Shown one piece after another: positions 9,292 to 19,113 of a stretch of 64,000 bases of DNA. How positions within the stretch are numbered: the first letter of the stretch is position 1; every line of letters begins with the position of its first letter. The notes under the pieces are model-generated. The model saw only the letters and a program-made list of their open reading frames with translations, searched no databases and was not told where the DNA came from. The stretch comes from Thiodiazotropha sp040506975 (lineage in GTDB: Bacteria; Pseudomonadota; Gammaproteobacteria; Chromatiales; Chromatiaceae): NCBI GenBank assembly GCA_965211775.1, contig OZ242974.1:3906001-3970000 (forward strand), given 5' to 3'. The position numbers and the translations under genes are program-made.

Positions 9292-9616
9292 TTAGGGCCT
9301 GTTAACACTAATCCAATCGGCCCTGCTGGGACTATTTTTTTGCCCAGCAAGGCAGAATGAGCGAGGTGTAGTTATGCTACATGAGCGAATGATAACGCCG
9401 CTGGGTGGAAAAATAGCCCCAGCCCTTCGGGTTGCGCCCCGAAGGAAGTGCCCTTGGGGTGCGCCTGAAAAAGCGCCACTCGGCGTTGCTCGTCGTTCAT
9501 TTGGCATCACCAAACCTCTCTCCTCGCGCCCCGAAGGAAGTGCCCTTGGGGTGCGCCTTGATTGGCGCTTTTTCAGGCACAACAGGGCCAATTGGATTAG
9601 TGTTAACAGGCCCTAA
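9292..9616. repeat. Repeat element E3, complete MITE-like copy
   Basis: The 325-bp element is bounded by near-perfect inverted termini (TTAGGGCCTGTTAACACTAA at the left and its complement at the right). Inside the termini an inner inverted repeat (GGGACTATTTTTTTGCCCAGC and GCTGGG ... AAAAATAGCCCC) flanks a GTAGTTATGCTAC palindrome. It is followed by hairpin-forming units with core CCCCGAAGGAAGTGCCCTTG plus GGG, separated by a spacer that contains CGTTGCTCGTCGTTCATTTG. No reading frame encodes a recognisable protein. It fits a non-autonomous, transposase-less element. The same building blocks recur at E1, E2, E4, E5 and E7. Confidence 0.88.
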
Positions 9617-9779
9617 TACAACGGGTATCATGTCACTGATTTTTAATGAATATCCGATCATTATCACATTTTTGCCGATGGCTTGCGAATCTTACAGAAA
9701 CCTGTCACTCAATATGACTTGTGTATAAATGTGTGTATGTGTATAATTGAGGCATTGCATCAGCGGAGTCTTCAATATC

Positions 9780-10055
9780 ATGGCCACTGCCGAAAATCTG
9801 GTCCGCAAACAGATCATGCTGTCTACCGACAACATTGAAAAGCTCGACAAACTGTCCAAGCAACGCGGTACTTCTGCTGCGGAGATCGTAAGACTGTCGA
9901 TAGAATCCTATGATCCCGATTCAGCGGGCATAGAGGAAAATGAATTGCTGGAACTTGTTTCCGAACGCTTGAAAGAAGCGATTAAGGAGACAGCCAGCAC
10001 CAGGAGACGTCTCAATAAAGCGCTCAAAAAACTGGAATCACAGGAAACGAAATAG
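9780..10055 (+). CDS. Ribbon-helix-helix (CopG-like) DNA-binding protein
   Basis: This 91-residue protein starts with a basic beta-strand and two helices (KQIMLSTDNIEKLDKLSKQRGTSAAEIVRLSIESY, about residues 9-43), the ribbon-helix-helix pattern of CopG/Arc regulators. A charged coiled-coil tail follows (about 50-88). The ATG at 9780 is preferred over an upstream ATG at 9747 because GGAG precedes it and the fold begins there. Its stop overlaps the GTG of the next gene by one base, so the two are translationally coupled. It could be an antitoxin or partition-type regulator; no toxin fold is recognised. Confidence 0.7.
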   Translation: MATAENLVRKQIMLSTDNIEKLDKLSKQRGTSAAEIVRLSIESYDPDSAGIEENELLELVSERLKEAIKETASTRRRLNKALKKLESQETK

Positions 10056-10240
10056 TGTCGGGTTTTAAAGAGATGCTGCTGGATGTACTGCGTCTGACAG
10101 ACGAAGTAAAGCGCATGAACAAGGACATCGAACGGGTTGAGTCGATCATGCTCGATGTAGACAAACGGGTGGTTCGCCTGGAAACCATCGTCGAGATTGC
10201 GAAGACACAAGGCGGCCAACCAAAACTGCCAAAGAAGTAG
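10055..10240 (+). CDS. Small coiled-coil protein coupled to the CopG-like gene
   Basis: This 61-residue protein consists of heptad-patterned charged helix (LLDVLRLTDEVKRMNKDIERV onward) with a short Lys/Pro tail. It starts at GTG 10055, overlapping the upstream stop (TAGTG). It has no signal peptide and no membrane segment. The coupling and the shared coiled-coil character suggest it forms a complex with the ribbon-helix-helix protein. Its function is unknown. Confidence 0.6.
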   Translation: MSGFKEMLLDVLRLTDEVKRMNKDIERVESIMLDVDKRVVRLETIVEIAKTQGGQPKLPKK

Positions 10241-10560
10241 CGACACTGCTCAATCCGCGACAACACATCGCCTCTGATTGCATGCACCCACCGGATCGAT
10301 AGGGTCAAGATATTGACTCAATTCTGTTTCATTAGGGCGACTATTTCCTTATGGATGCTTTACCATCCACCTGATTCTCTTAAGCCTCCATAAGCAGTAA
10401 ATAAAGACCCGGGCCTGTATCTTATGTTTAAGCAATCAATGGATTGAAACACTTTAAATGATATGCACTCAATCAACTCTCATCTTGATTTCATACAGCT
10501 GTCATGCTTGAAATGATCATCACTCAATCCGTACAGTAAAAAAATCGGGGCAAACACAAA
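10241..10560. other. Intergenic region with no recognised gene
   Basis: There are 320 AT-rich bases between the coiled-coil gene and the hydrolase gene. It presumably holds the hydrolase promoter, but no convincing hexamer pair, operator or RNA gene could be singled out. Confidence 0.4.
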
Positions 10561-11451
10561 ATGATGGCTCATGAAACAAACCTGGTGAAGCTTCCGGACA
10601 ACAGGCATCTGGCGTATGCCGAATATGGAGATCCTGAGGGGGTGCCAGCCATCTACTTACACGGCTTTCCCGGCTCCCGCCTCGAGGCTCGCCTGTTCGA
10701 CCTGCCGGCGCGTCAACATGGACTGCGGGTAATAGCGCCGGACCGTAACGGTCTGGGGCTGTCAGATCCAAAACCCGGAAGACGGCTCATTGACTGGGCG
10801 GTGGACGTGGAGGATTTGGCCGATAACCTGAAGCTAGAGCGGTTCTTTCTGATAGGCATCTCCGGTGGCGGGCCCTACGCCCTGGCCTGTGCGCACAAAT
10901 GTGCCGAACGCTTGGATGGGCTGACCCTGGTCTGTCCACTGCCCCCCCTGGATCAACCCGCTTTGCTTGAAGCCATGCGCTGGCCCGCCAAGATCAATTT
11001 CATGTCAATTCGAGACACCCCTTGGCTTTCGAATATCAGTTTCCGGTTTACGATCGTACCGCTGACACAACTCTGGCCTCAGTGGATATATCAGATAATG
11101 CTTGGTATGGCACCATCACCTGATGCTGCCGTCCTCAACCGCTCTGAAGTACGCAAGGCGATAACAGCCTCTATCCGTGAAGCGGTACGTCAAGGGGCAG
11201 ATGGAGTACTGCAAGAGATGTCCCTGTATACCCAACCCTGGGGATTCGATCCGGCAGAGATCACCATACCGATACAACTCTGGCATGGCACAGCCGATCA
11301 AACAGTGCCTATTCTACATGGTCTCACACTTGCTGAAAGATTGCCTGTGTGTGAGATGCACATCGTGGATGGCGAAGGACACTTCTCCCTGCCGATCGAT
11401 AGTATGGAAAAAATTCAACGGCAACTCATCGGCAACCGGTTCAATCCATAA
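10561..11451 (+). CDS. Alpha/beta-hydrolase
   Basis: This is a 296-residue cytoplasmic hydrolase. The fold is shown by the oxyanion HGFPGS motif (about residues 34-39), the nucleophile elbow GISGGG (Ser about 101), the acid in HGTADQTVP (about 243-251) and the catalytic His in GEGHFSLP (about 271-278). All catalytic residues are present. The substrate is unknown; the closest general type is the epoxide-hydrolase/lipase-like group. It stands alone, convergent with the transporter gene at 11549-12463. Confidence 0.83.
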   Translation: MMAHETNLVKLPDNRHLAYAEYGDPEGVPAIYLHGFPGSRLEARLFDLPARQHGLRVIAPDRNGLGLSDPKPGRRLIDWAVDVEDLADNLKLERFFLIGISGGGPYALACAHKCAERLDGLTLVCPLPPLDQPALLEAMRWPAKINFMSIRDTPWLSNISFRFTIVPLTQLWPQWIYQIMLGMAPSPDAAVLNRSEVRKAITASIREAVRQGADGVLQEMSLYTQPWGFDPAEITIPIQLWHGTADQTVPILHGLTLAERLPVCEMHIVDGEGHFSLPIDSMEKIQRQLIGNRFNP

Positions 11452-11548
11452 AACAAGCGGAGGTCAATATACGGTAGCGGTTAGGAGCGAATCGCCTGAA
11501 GACAACGCACTACCACTCAAATACCTATTACTGAACATGCCTCATCCA

Positions 11549-12463
11549 TCAGGAAATGCGACGCGACCAATAGCCCGCCAGCATCGAACCGGTAAGATTG
11601 TGCCAGATGGAAAACAACGCGCCGGGCAAGGCCGCAGCTACAGAAAAATATTTTACTGCAAGCGCCACACCAAGACCTGAATTCTGCATGCCTACCTCGA
11701 TCGCCAGAGTACGACACACCCGCTCGTCCCAGCCCAATAATTTCGGCACCCAATACCCACCCGCCAGACCGAGCAGGTTGTGCATAATAACCGCCAAGGC
11801 AATAGCGATACCCATATTGGCCAGGTTGCTCCGGTTGAGAGCCACAATAATCGCGATAATCACTACGATCGCCAACACCGAGAGCAGGGGGAAGATATGC
11901 TTGAAAGCACCAAGCTTACGACCGAAAAGAGTGTTTACCAGCACACCCAAAGTTACCGGCAACAGCACAATCTTGAAGATGGACCAGAGCATGCTGGCTA
12001 CAGGTACAGGTACTTTCTGTCCCACATAGAGCCAGGTGAGAATCGGTGTGGCAATTATCGCGAGTAGCGTAGAGGCCGTTGTCAGGGTAATGGACAACGC
12101 AACATCTCCACGGGCCAGAAAACAGACAACATTGGATGCCGTACCGCCGGGACAGGCTCCCACCAACACCAGCCCTGCCATCAGGTAGGGCGGCAATCCC
12201 GACAATACAGCTATTAACCAGGCTGCAAAGGGCATCACCATATACTGCATCAAAACACCAAATCCGATAACAACGGGCTTTTTCAATATATCAGTGAAGT
12301 TCTTCCAGGTAAGGGTCATACCCATGCCGAACATCACCACGCCAAGCAGTGGCACGATCGCAGGTTTCATATCGACGAAGAGATCGGGCTCACCGTAGGC
12401 AACCAGGGAAAACAGCAATGCCCAGACTGGAAACAGTCGTGTGATATAATTAATCATTATCAA
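11549..12463 (-). CDS. Bile acid:sodium symporter (BASS)-family transporter
   Basis: This 304-residue inner-membrane protein has about nine hydrophobic segments. Family marks are the GACPGGTASNVV motif (about residues 112-123) and the EVGMQNSGLG motif (about 250-259), which form the discontinuous crossing helices that bind substrate and sodium in the BASS/SLC10 family. Members import bile acids, pyruvate, pantothenate-type acids or sulfated compounds; the substrate here is unknown. Several ATGs cluster at the start and the first is used. Confidence 0.85.
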   Translation of the reverse strand: MIMINYITRLFPVWALLFSLVAYGEPDLFVDMKPAIVPLLGVVMFGMGMTLTWKNFTDILKKPVVIGFGVLMQYMVMPFAAWLIAVLSGLPPYLMAGLVLVGACPGGTASNVVCFLARGDVALSITLTTASTLLAIIATPILTWLYVGQKVPVPVASMLWSIFKIVLLPVTLGVLVNTLFGRKLGAFKHIFPLLSVLAIVVIIAIIVALNRSNLANMGIAIALAVIMHNLLGLAGGYWVPKLLGWDERVCRTLAIEVGMQNSGLGVALAVKYFSVAAALPGALFSIWHNLTGSMLAGYWSRRIS

Positions 12464-12641
12464 TCAAAGCCGCCAAGAAAAAGTTATCAGGGACAGCAAT
12501 CCCCCTTTCCCACTCTTTTTCATTACTCTGAGTTATTTGTACAATCCCGCTCGATCTGTCTCGTCAATTTCAGTCGATTGCAAGTATAACGGAGTGCTTG
12601 AGTGTAGTATGGAATATGTTCGGATGTTTGCTGGTTCAAGT

Positions 12642-15600
12642 TTAGCGGACGACTGGAAGCCAGCGGCGTATACCACCGCTCAAACGGTCAGGCTCCATAT
12701 CAAGGAGCTGCGTGAATTTCACGGTATCAATCGGTGGACTGATGAAGTACCCCTGAAAAAAGTCGCAGCCCTGCCGCCTTAGAAACTGATACTGCGCATC
12801 TGTTTCGACACCTTCGGCAAGTACGATCAGACCCAGGTTTTTTGCCATTGCGATGATGGTGGATGTGATCTCCATATCCTCCCGTTTGTGTGGTATTTCA
12901 TCGATAAAGGTTTTGTCGATTTTCAGTTCGTCCAACGGCATACGTTGCAGATGAGCAAGAGAGGAATAACCGGTACCGAAGTCATCTATTGAGAGGTGAA
13001 ACCCCATGCTGCGCAACTGATTCAACACCCCAAGTGATTCAGTCTCCCGCTCCATAATGGCGCTTTCCGTCACTTCGAACGAAAGCTGCCCAGTTAGATA
13101 CCCGGTATCCTCCACTATTTGACCGACCTTCTCCACAAAATCTGCCTGACGCAGTTGGTGCACGGAGAGATTGACAGCTAGAGATAAAGGGGGATGTCCT
13201 TGCTCCAGCCACTTTTTACCCTGTGTACAGACTTCACGCAACACCCATTCACCGATACGATTGATCAACCCCGTCTCTTCTGCCACCGGTATAAACAGCT
13301 CGGGCGAGATATCACCCAGCTCAGGATCGCGCCAACGCAATAGTGCTTCAGCGCCTACGATGTTGCCACTCTCAAATTCGATCTGCGGCTGATAAAATAT
13401 CCTCAGGTTATTCTCTGCAAGGGCGTGCCTCAGGTTATTGCGGATCTCTATGCGCTGGCGAGCAGCCTGGGTCAACTCTTCGGAGAAATAACAGAAACGA
13501 CCTCGACCCTCCTTTTTCGCCTGATAGAGTGCGGAATCCGCATGCTGTAGAAGCGTTTCCGCAGTGACGCCATGCTCGGGAAACAGACTGATACCGATAC
13601 TGGTGCCAACCTGCAGCTCGAGCCCCTCCTGAAGCTGGCAGGGTTCACTCAAGGTCTGGATGATTTCGGTGGCGAGTATGGCAGCATCCTCAAGATAATC
13701 GATCCCCTGCATCAATACCGCAAACTCGTCTCCGCCGAGGCGCGTCACCAGATCACTTTCACGTAAACGGTGGTTGAGTCGACCCGCGACCAGTTGCAGC
13801 AATTCGTCACCAATCAGATGTCCATAACTGTCGTTAATATCCTTGAAACGGTCAAGGTCCATGACAAGAAGCGCCACCCGCTCCTGTTTGCGGTGTGCCG
13901 CCTTCAGGCCATAATCCAACTGGGACATGAGAAGGCGTCGGTTGGCCAGACGGGTCAACGGATCGTGATGAGCCAGATACTCCAGTTCTGCCTCAGTCTG
14001 TTTTAATTGACTGATATCGGAAAAAACCCCCACGTAATATTTCAACATATCCTGATCGTCGTAGACACTGCTGATGCTCAGTAACTCGGGATAGATTTCT
14101 CCATTTTTTCGCCGGTTCCAGATCTCACCCTGCCAATGGCCGTTGGATTGCAGTTCGCCCCACAGTTTTTTGTAGAATGTCAGTTCATGCTTACCCGATT
14201 TCAGAATATTAGGGCGCATTCCGAGGGCTTCCGATTCTGTGTAACCGGTCAATTTTGTAAATGCCTGATTCACCATTCGGATGAATCCATCCCCATCGGT
14301 TACTATCATCCCTTCATGAGTATTCTCAAACAGTGTTGCGTAGAGACGCAGGCGTGTCAGCTGTTTGTGGCGCTCGGTAATATCCTCGATTACCGCAATA
14401 TAGTGAGTAACCTCCTGCTGACTATCGATGACCGGTGTCAAAGTATAAGCAGCCTGATAATCGGTACCATCTTTTCGGGTATTGGAGATATCACCACGCC
14501 AGGTCCTGTTTAAATTCAACGCTTGCCAAAATTCACTCAGAACCATTCTGTCCTGTAAATCAGGATCCACAATATCATCAATCGTGAGACCGCTGATTTC
14601 ATCATGCTGATAACCCGTCAGTTTATAAAATGCGGGATTTGCCCATAATATCGATGCATTGATGTCTATGATCGCTATAGCGTTGGGCGTCGCTTCCAAC
14701 GCCTCCCTCAGCAGTAACAGTTTTTCTTCCTGCCGCTTCACATTTGTCAGATCCCTCGCAACATCGAGGGAATAATCCGACCCCTCATACCTTAGGTATT
14801 TCGAGTTCACTTCCACCGGCACCAGTCCGCCATCCATTTTACGATGGAACGTGGTTGTGGTCAGGCTGCCCTGTATCTTCAGATTTGCCTGCAATCGCCT
14901 CCAGCTGCTCTCATTCTCAATAATATTACTGACCTCCCATGCCATCTTTTTACAGAGTTCATCCCGACTGTACTTCAGCATGTTGCAGGCTTTATCATTG
15001 ACCTCGATGATACGCCCCGATTCGGACTCGATGATATAGATGGCATCGTCGATCTGTTCCATAAGATTCAATAGAAAGACCTTTTGCTGGGCTACACGCA
15101 AGTTACTCAGTGTTGTCTGCAGATCCCGACTGGTGCGGGCCAGGGTTTCGTGCAGATACTCCACATATCGCCCCTGCAGGGCCTTGACGATATCGTGACG
15201 CGTTATAATGCCGCATATCTGACCATCTGCCTGGATAACCGTGAGACGACGGATATGCATGCCTTCCATCATCCGTGCGGCTTCCTGCATGGGTGTGCCG
15301 GCATGACAGGAAACCACCGGAGCTTGCATCACCTGGCCTACAGTTACCTCATCATTTTGATCCAGTGTCTGAGCCAGATGGACGATATCACGCTCAGTCA
15401 ATATGCCTTCCGGTTTTCCCTCTTCGCAGACTACCACGCAGCTGATATGGCGTTCAGCCATGAGGCGTACAGCCTTTACCACTGCATCGGCCGGACTCAG
15501 TGTCACAACATGACGTGTCATGGCGGATTCGACAGTTTTCAGTTCGACCAGATACTCCATCCCCATGTGGTGGAGAAAATCGGCTTCACTGACCAGCCCG

Positions 15601-15941
15601 ACCAAATAGCCTTGAGCATCGACAACCAGCAGGTGACGAAAATGCTTTTCGGTCATGATGCGGTATGCATCATGGAAGTCTGTGTTCTCTTCGGCCGTAA
15701 GGGGGTTAAGACTCATTACATCGCACATCGAGATATCATCGATGGACAGATTTTCTGCCATGAGTCTGATCGCATCCTGTTCCGTGAAGATACCGACGGG
15801 ACTCCGATCCTTATCAATCGCCACGATACAACTGATCTGTTTTTCTTCCATCTTCAACAGGACTTCGCCGATAGGGGAATCGGCAAAGACAGTCTCGACC
15901 TCGGTGGTCTGAATCTGTTTCAGATTTAGGGCTGAAATCAT
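12642..15941 (-). CDS. CBS-PAS-GGDEF-EAL cyclic-di-GMP protein
   Basis: This is a 1099-residue cytoplasmic protein with no membrane segment. Domain order: four CBS motifs in two pairs (residues 8-265), a PAS domain (about 290-400), two more PAS domains with PAC ends (about 405-650), a GGDEF domain (about 660-820) with an intact RLGGDEF active site, and an EAL domain (about 835-1085) with EALLRW and the D-D-F-G-T-G-Y loop intact. Both cyclase and phosphodiesterase activities are therefore possible. CBS pairs usually bind adenosine nucleotides, so energy state and PAS ligands may jointly set its c-di-GMP output. It stands alone in the window. Confidence 0.92.
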   Translation of the reverse strand: MISALNLKQIQTTEVETVFADSPIGEVLLKMEEKQISCIVAIDKDRSPVGIFTEQDAIRLMAENLSIDDISMCDVMSLNPLTAEENTDFHDAYRIMTEKHFRHLLVVDAQGYLVGLVSEADFLHHMGMEYLVELKTVESAMTRHVVTLSPADAVVKAVRLMAERHISCVVVCEEGKPEGILTERDIVHLAQTLDQNDEVTVGQVMQAPVVSCHAGTPMQEAARMMEGMHIRRLTVIQADGQICGIITRHDIVKALQGRYVEYLHETLARTSRDLQTTLSNLRVAQQKVFLLNLMEQIDDAIYIIESESGRIIEVNDKACNMLKYSRDELCKKMAWEVSNIIENESSWRRLQANLKIQGSLTTTTFHRKMDGGLVPVEVNSKYLRYEGSDYSLDVARDLTNVKRQEEKLLLLREALEATPNAIAIIDINASILWANPAFYKLTGYQHDEISGLTIDDIVDPDLQDRMVLSEFWQALNLNRTWRGDISNTRKDGTDYQAAYTLTPVIDSQQEVTHYIAVIEDITERHKQLTRLRLYATLFENTHEGMIVTDGDGFIRMVNQAFTKLTGYTESEALGMRPNILKSGKHELTFYKKLWGELQSNGHWQGEIWNRRKNGEIYPELLSISSVYDDQDMLKYYVGVFSDISQLKQTEAELEYLAHHDPLTRLANRRLLMSQLDYGLKAAHRKQERVALLVMDLDRFKDINDSYGHLIGDELLQLVAGRLNHRLRESDLVTRLGGDEFAVLMQGIDYLEDAAILATEIIQTLSEPCQLQEGLELQVGTSIGISLFPEHGVTAETLLQHADSALYQAKKEGRGRFCYFSEELTQAARQRIEIRNNLRHALAENNLRIFYQPQIEFESGNIVGAEALLRWRDPELGDISPELFIPVAEETGLINRIGEWVLREVCTQGKKWLEQGHPPLSLAVNLSVHQLRQADFVEKVGQIVEDTGYLTGQLSFEVTESAIMERETESLGVLNQLRSMGFHLSIDDFGTGYSSLAHLQRMPLDELKIDKTFIDEIPHKREDMEITSTIIAMAKNLGLIVLAEGVETDAQYQFLRRQGCDFFQGYFISPPIDTVKFTQLLDMEPDRLSGGIRRWLPVVR

Positions 15942-16375
15942 ATGTGGTTATTTACCCCAAGGCAGCGAGATCATTACCAATATTCCATTACAAAAAGATG
16001 CGCCAAAATCCCTCAGCTCGTTAAAGCGTAAGTAGCGGCTACAGAAAAAATTCCTTGAACCATATCCGGGCAATATCCAATTGAATAACCGGACGTATCG
16101 GCTCTATCCGGAAGACAGATATGTCTTCCCATAACGGATATCAGATGTAAAGCCCCCCGCAGCAGGGTGCACTGTATGACATGAGAGCAGAATTCAGTCA
16201 AACCACCCTGAAACATGATTTTAATTCTGGCAACTATAGGCAAAGTTGGTGATTATTGATACCGGCAGTCGAACAGCAAGCCTGACAGTGGCTGCATGAC
16301 AAGTGCGACTTATCCCCCCACCTGAAGCGTCTATACTACAACATAGAGCAGGAACCAAGTACAGGCCGATGTTCA
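15942..16375. other. Divergent intergenic region with a perfect palindrome
   Basis: This 434-bp region lies between the c-di-GMP gene (leftward) and the lipoprotein pseudogene (rightward). It contains a perfect 8-bp-arm inverted repeat (GGAAGACA, GATA, TGTCTTCC, 16110-16129), nested beside a CCGGA ... TCCGG pair. It may be an operator for either gene. No gene is seen in it. Confidence 0.4.
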
Positions 16376-17158
16376 ATGTACGAATTTGCACACCCTTCAA
16401 TAAGCCAAATGCCTTATCGATCCACTGCTACAGGGTTGTGCCTCATTTTACTTATCGGCTGCGGTGGCGGCGGTGGTGGCAACACCAGTGCTGGTGACAA
16501 CAACAGCGATAATGACACGACACCCGAAATCGACAATCAGCCGACAAGCTTCGACTATCCTCCGGTAGACCTGTCCAAGATCGAGTTCATATTGCCCCTC
16601 GGCGGGATGATCGGCAATCATGTTACCCCGATCGATCACCAATACTATGTTGCACCCGATTTCGGCGCTGCAGAAACCATATTGATCGATGTCTATTCAC
16701 CTGCTGACGGCACCGTAAGCAGTGTGCAACATATGGGAAACTTCAATAACGATGACTATCGATTGGTCGTCGATCACAGTGACACTGTGCAATCGATCTA
16801 CATTCACATCGATAATCTGTCGGAAAAACTGGCGGCTCATGCGCCGATGATCGGCCAGCATGTCAATACCGACATCGCCGTCTCGGCGGGTGAAATCCTC
16901 GGCAACTACGCTGGCTCGGTGGATTACAACCTGGTTGACTACGATATAACCCTTACAGGATTCATCAATCCCGACAGTTACACAGCGGAACCCTGGAAAA
17001 TCCATACCCCAGATCCGTTTGGCTATTTCAACGACACCATACGTCAGACCCTGGTTGCAAAATCCCTGCGCACCACTGAACCGATTGGCGGAAAAATCGA
17101 TCACGACATCGACGGCCACCTGGTCGGCAACTGGTTCCTGGAAAACACCAACGGTTAT

Positions 17159-18726
17159 CCCCAATATTTCACGCATTAAAAAGGCAAAATCCTGATACTT
17201 CGATATAATTCAGTTGCTTACACTGTAATCGAAAGGATTTTGCCTGTGACAAACTGTACCCAGACTGCCTTTGATTTTCCAGCCCTAAAACGCCGTAAGG
17301 TTCAAGCCGAGTTTTCCGGTGGCGATATCACCTCGGACGGCGGCGTGTTGCTGCTGCGTGAGATCGACAGGCGTCTGGGATTGCTCGAGGCGGTTGATGC
17401 GGTCATCCCCGACCCGCGAGATCCCCGCTATATTGAACACAGCCAGTTGAGCCTGTTGCGCCAGCGAGTCTATGGGCTCTGCCTGGGTTATGAAGATCTG
17501 AACGACCATCAGACACTACGCACCGACCCGGCCCTACAGAGCTCGATCGAACGCGAGGAGGTACTGGGCAGCCAGTCGACACTTTGTCGGCTGGAGAACC
17601 GGGTCGATCGCCGGGTTGCCGTTGATGTCTACAACCTACTGCTCGAGCAGTTCATTGCCTCATATGATGCACCACCCGATGAGCTGATCCTGGATTTCGA
17701 CGCCACGGATGATCCGGTGCATGGCCGCCAGGAAGGCCGCTTCTTTCACGGCTACTACGATCACTACTGCTTCCTGCCCCTGTATGTCTTTTGTGGCGAT
17801 CAACTGCTGGTGAGTTATCTGCGGCCCAGCCGGATCGATGCGCCCAAGCATGCCTGGGCAATTCTGGCGCTGTTGGTCAAACGCCTGCGCCGGGCTTGGC
17901 CTGAAGTGCGTATCATCTTTCGGGGCGATAGCGGCTTTTGCCGTCACCACATGCTCAGCTGGTGCGAGCGCAACGCTGTGGGCTATATCGTGGGCATCGC
18001 CAAGAATGACGCCTTGCTGCGGTGTATCCGTGAGCCCATGCAGTGGGTTGAGGAACTGGCGAAGCGAACCGGCATGAAGATGCGGGAATTCTTTCAGTTT
18101 CACTATGCCGCCAGCACCTGGAAGACGCGTCGCAAGGTGATCGCCAAACTGGAGGTCACCGACAAGGGGCCAAATCCACGCTTCATCGTCACCAACCTGG
18201 CCGGCGACAAACAGCGCCTTTACGATGACCTCTACTGCGCCCGTGGTGACATGGAGAACCGAATCAAGGAGCAGCAACTGGGGCTGTTCGCCGATCGCAC
18301 CAGCGCGCATTACTGGTGGGCCAATCAGTTTCGTCTACTGCTGTCCAGTCTGGCCTATGTGCTGATGGAGGCCATCCGGCGCCTCGCGCTGAAGGGCACG
18401 GAACTGGCGCGTGCACAGATGACCACGATCCGGCTCAAACTGTTCAAGATCGGGGCGGTCATCATTCGCAACACGCGACGGATCCGCTTCCTGCTCTCCA
18501 GCACCTATCCCTATCAGGCGCTGTTTTTCCAGGTGGCGGCACGACTCAAGCCGGGATAGCCCGGCAGAGTGCTGCCCCGGCACGTTGATCAACAATGGGG
18601 GTAAGGGGGAGTCTGCCCGGAGGGTGGAAAATCAGGGCTTGATAGAGGTTTGGTTCCCAGTGAGGGCAAACCATCCAAGCTTGGCCATATCACCGGCTAA
18701 ATTTAAAAACGGATGAAACATGCGGG
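17159..18726 (+). mobile_element. IS1380-family element, copy A
   Basis: The 1568-bp element is bounded by imperfect inverted ends (CCCCAATATTTCACGCATT and the complement of CCCGCATGTTTCATCCGTT) and flanked by the 4-bp duplication TTAT (17155-17158 and 18727-18730). It is nearly identical to copy C (58004-59571), so transposition was recent. It interrupts the lipoprotein gene. Confidence 0.93.
17240..18559 (+). CDS. IS1380-family transposase
   Basis: This 439-residue DDE transposase shows the family pattern LILDFDATDDPVHG (first Asp), FRGDSGFCRH (second Asp) and the C-terminal ENRIKEQQ (Glu) segment. It begins at TTG 17240 (GTG 17246 is the alternative), as in the diverged copy B. The frame is intact, so the copy may be active. 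Confidence 0.93.
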   Translation: MPVTNCTQTAFDFPALKRRKVQAEFSGGDITSDGGVLLLREIDRRLGLLEAVDAVIPDPRDPRYIEHSQLSLLRQRVYGLCLGYEDLNDHQTLRTDPALQSSIEREEVLGSQSTLCRLENRVDRRVAVDVYNLLLEQFIASYDAPPDELILDFDATDDPVHGRQEGRFFHGYYDHYCFLPLYVFCGDQLLVSYLRPSRIDAPKHAWAILALLVKRLRRAWPEVRIIFRGDSGFCRHHMLSWCERNAVGYIVGIAKNDALLRCIREPMQWVEELAKRTGMKMREFFQFHYAASTWKTRRKVIAKLEVTDKGPNPRFIVTNLAGDKQRLYDDLYCARGDMENRIKEQQLGLFADRTSAHYWWANQFRLLLSSLAYVLMEAIRRLALKGTELARAQMTTIRLKLFKIGAVIIRNTRRIRFLLSSTYPYQALFFQVAARLKPG

Positions 18727-19113
18727 TTATGCCGGTCTGGATTCCGGCAATTATTGGCTGGGGCATCTATCGTTTGCCTACGACTATATAGTCCCCAGCC
18801 ACATCATCGCCTCATTCGGAGATTATGCGGGGGATCAGAGGCAGTTCGGCGTGCTTGGCAACAGCCCGGACCCCGCCGAGGTCATCGTCTCAAATGGCCT
18901 GGTCAAATACGACCTGGTCAGCTACGAATACTACGACGGCGACCTGACCTGGGACCGACTGAGTTTCACCCGCGGCCTAACCATGGGCAACTATCCATTC
19001 ATCGATGCCGTGGTGCTCGTGCAGCTTATCGAAGCGAGGCGGCTGAAGGTCGAGATTTTTTATGGGCAAACCTCCTCCGATGTGAACGGTTTTACCGATG
19101 ATGCAAAATTCTA

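Noticed and set aside
17660..18310. 216-residue frame opposite the IS1380 transposase (also at 28031-28741 and 58517-59155)
   Set aside because: These are antisense shadows of the transposase genes with no recognisable domain.
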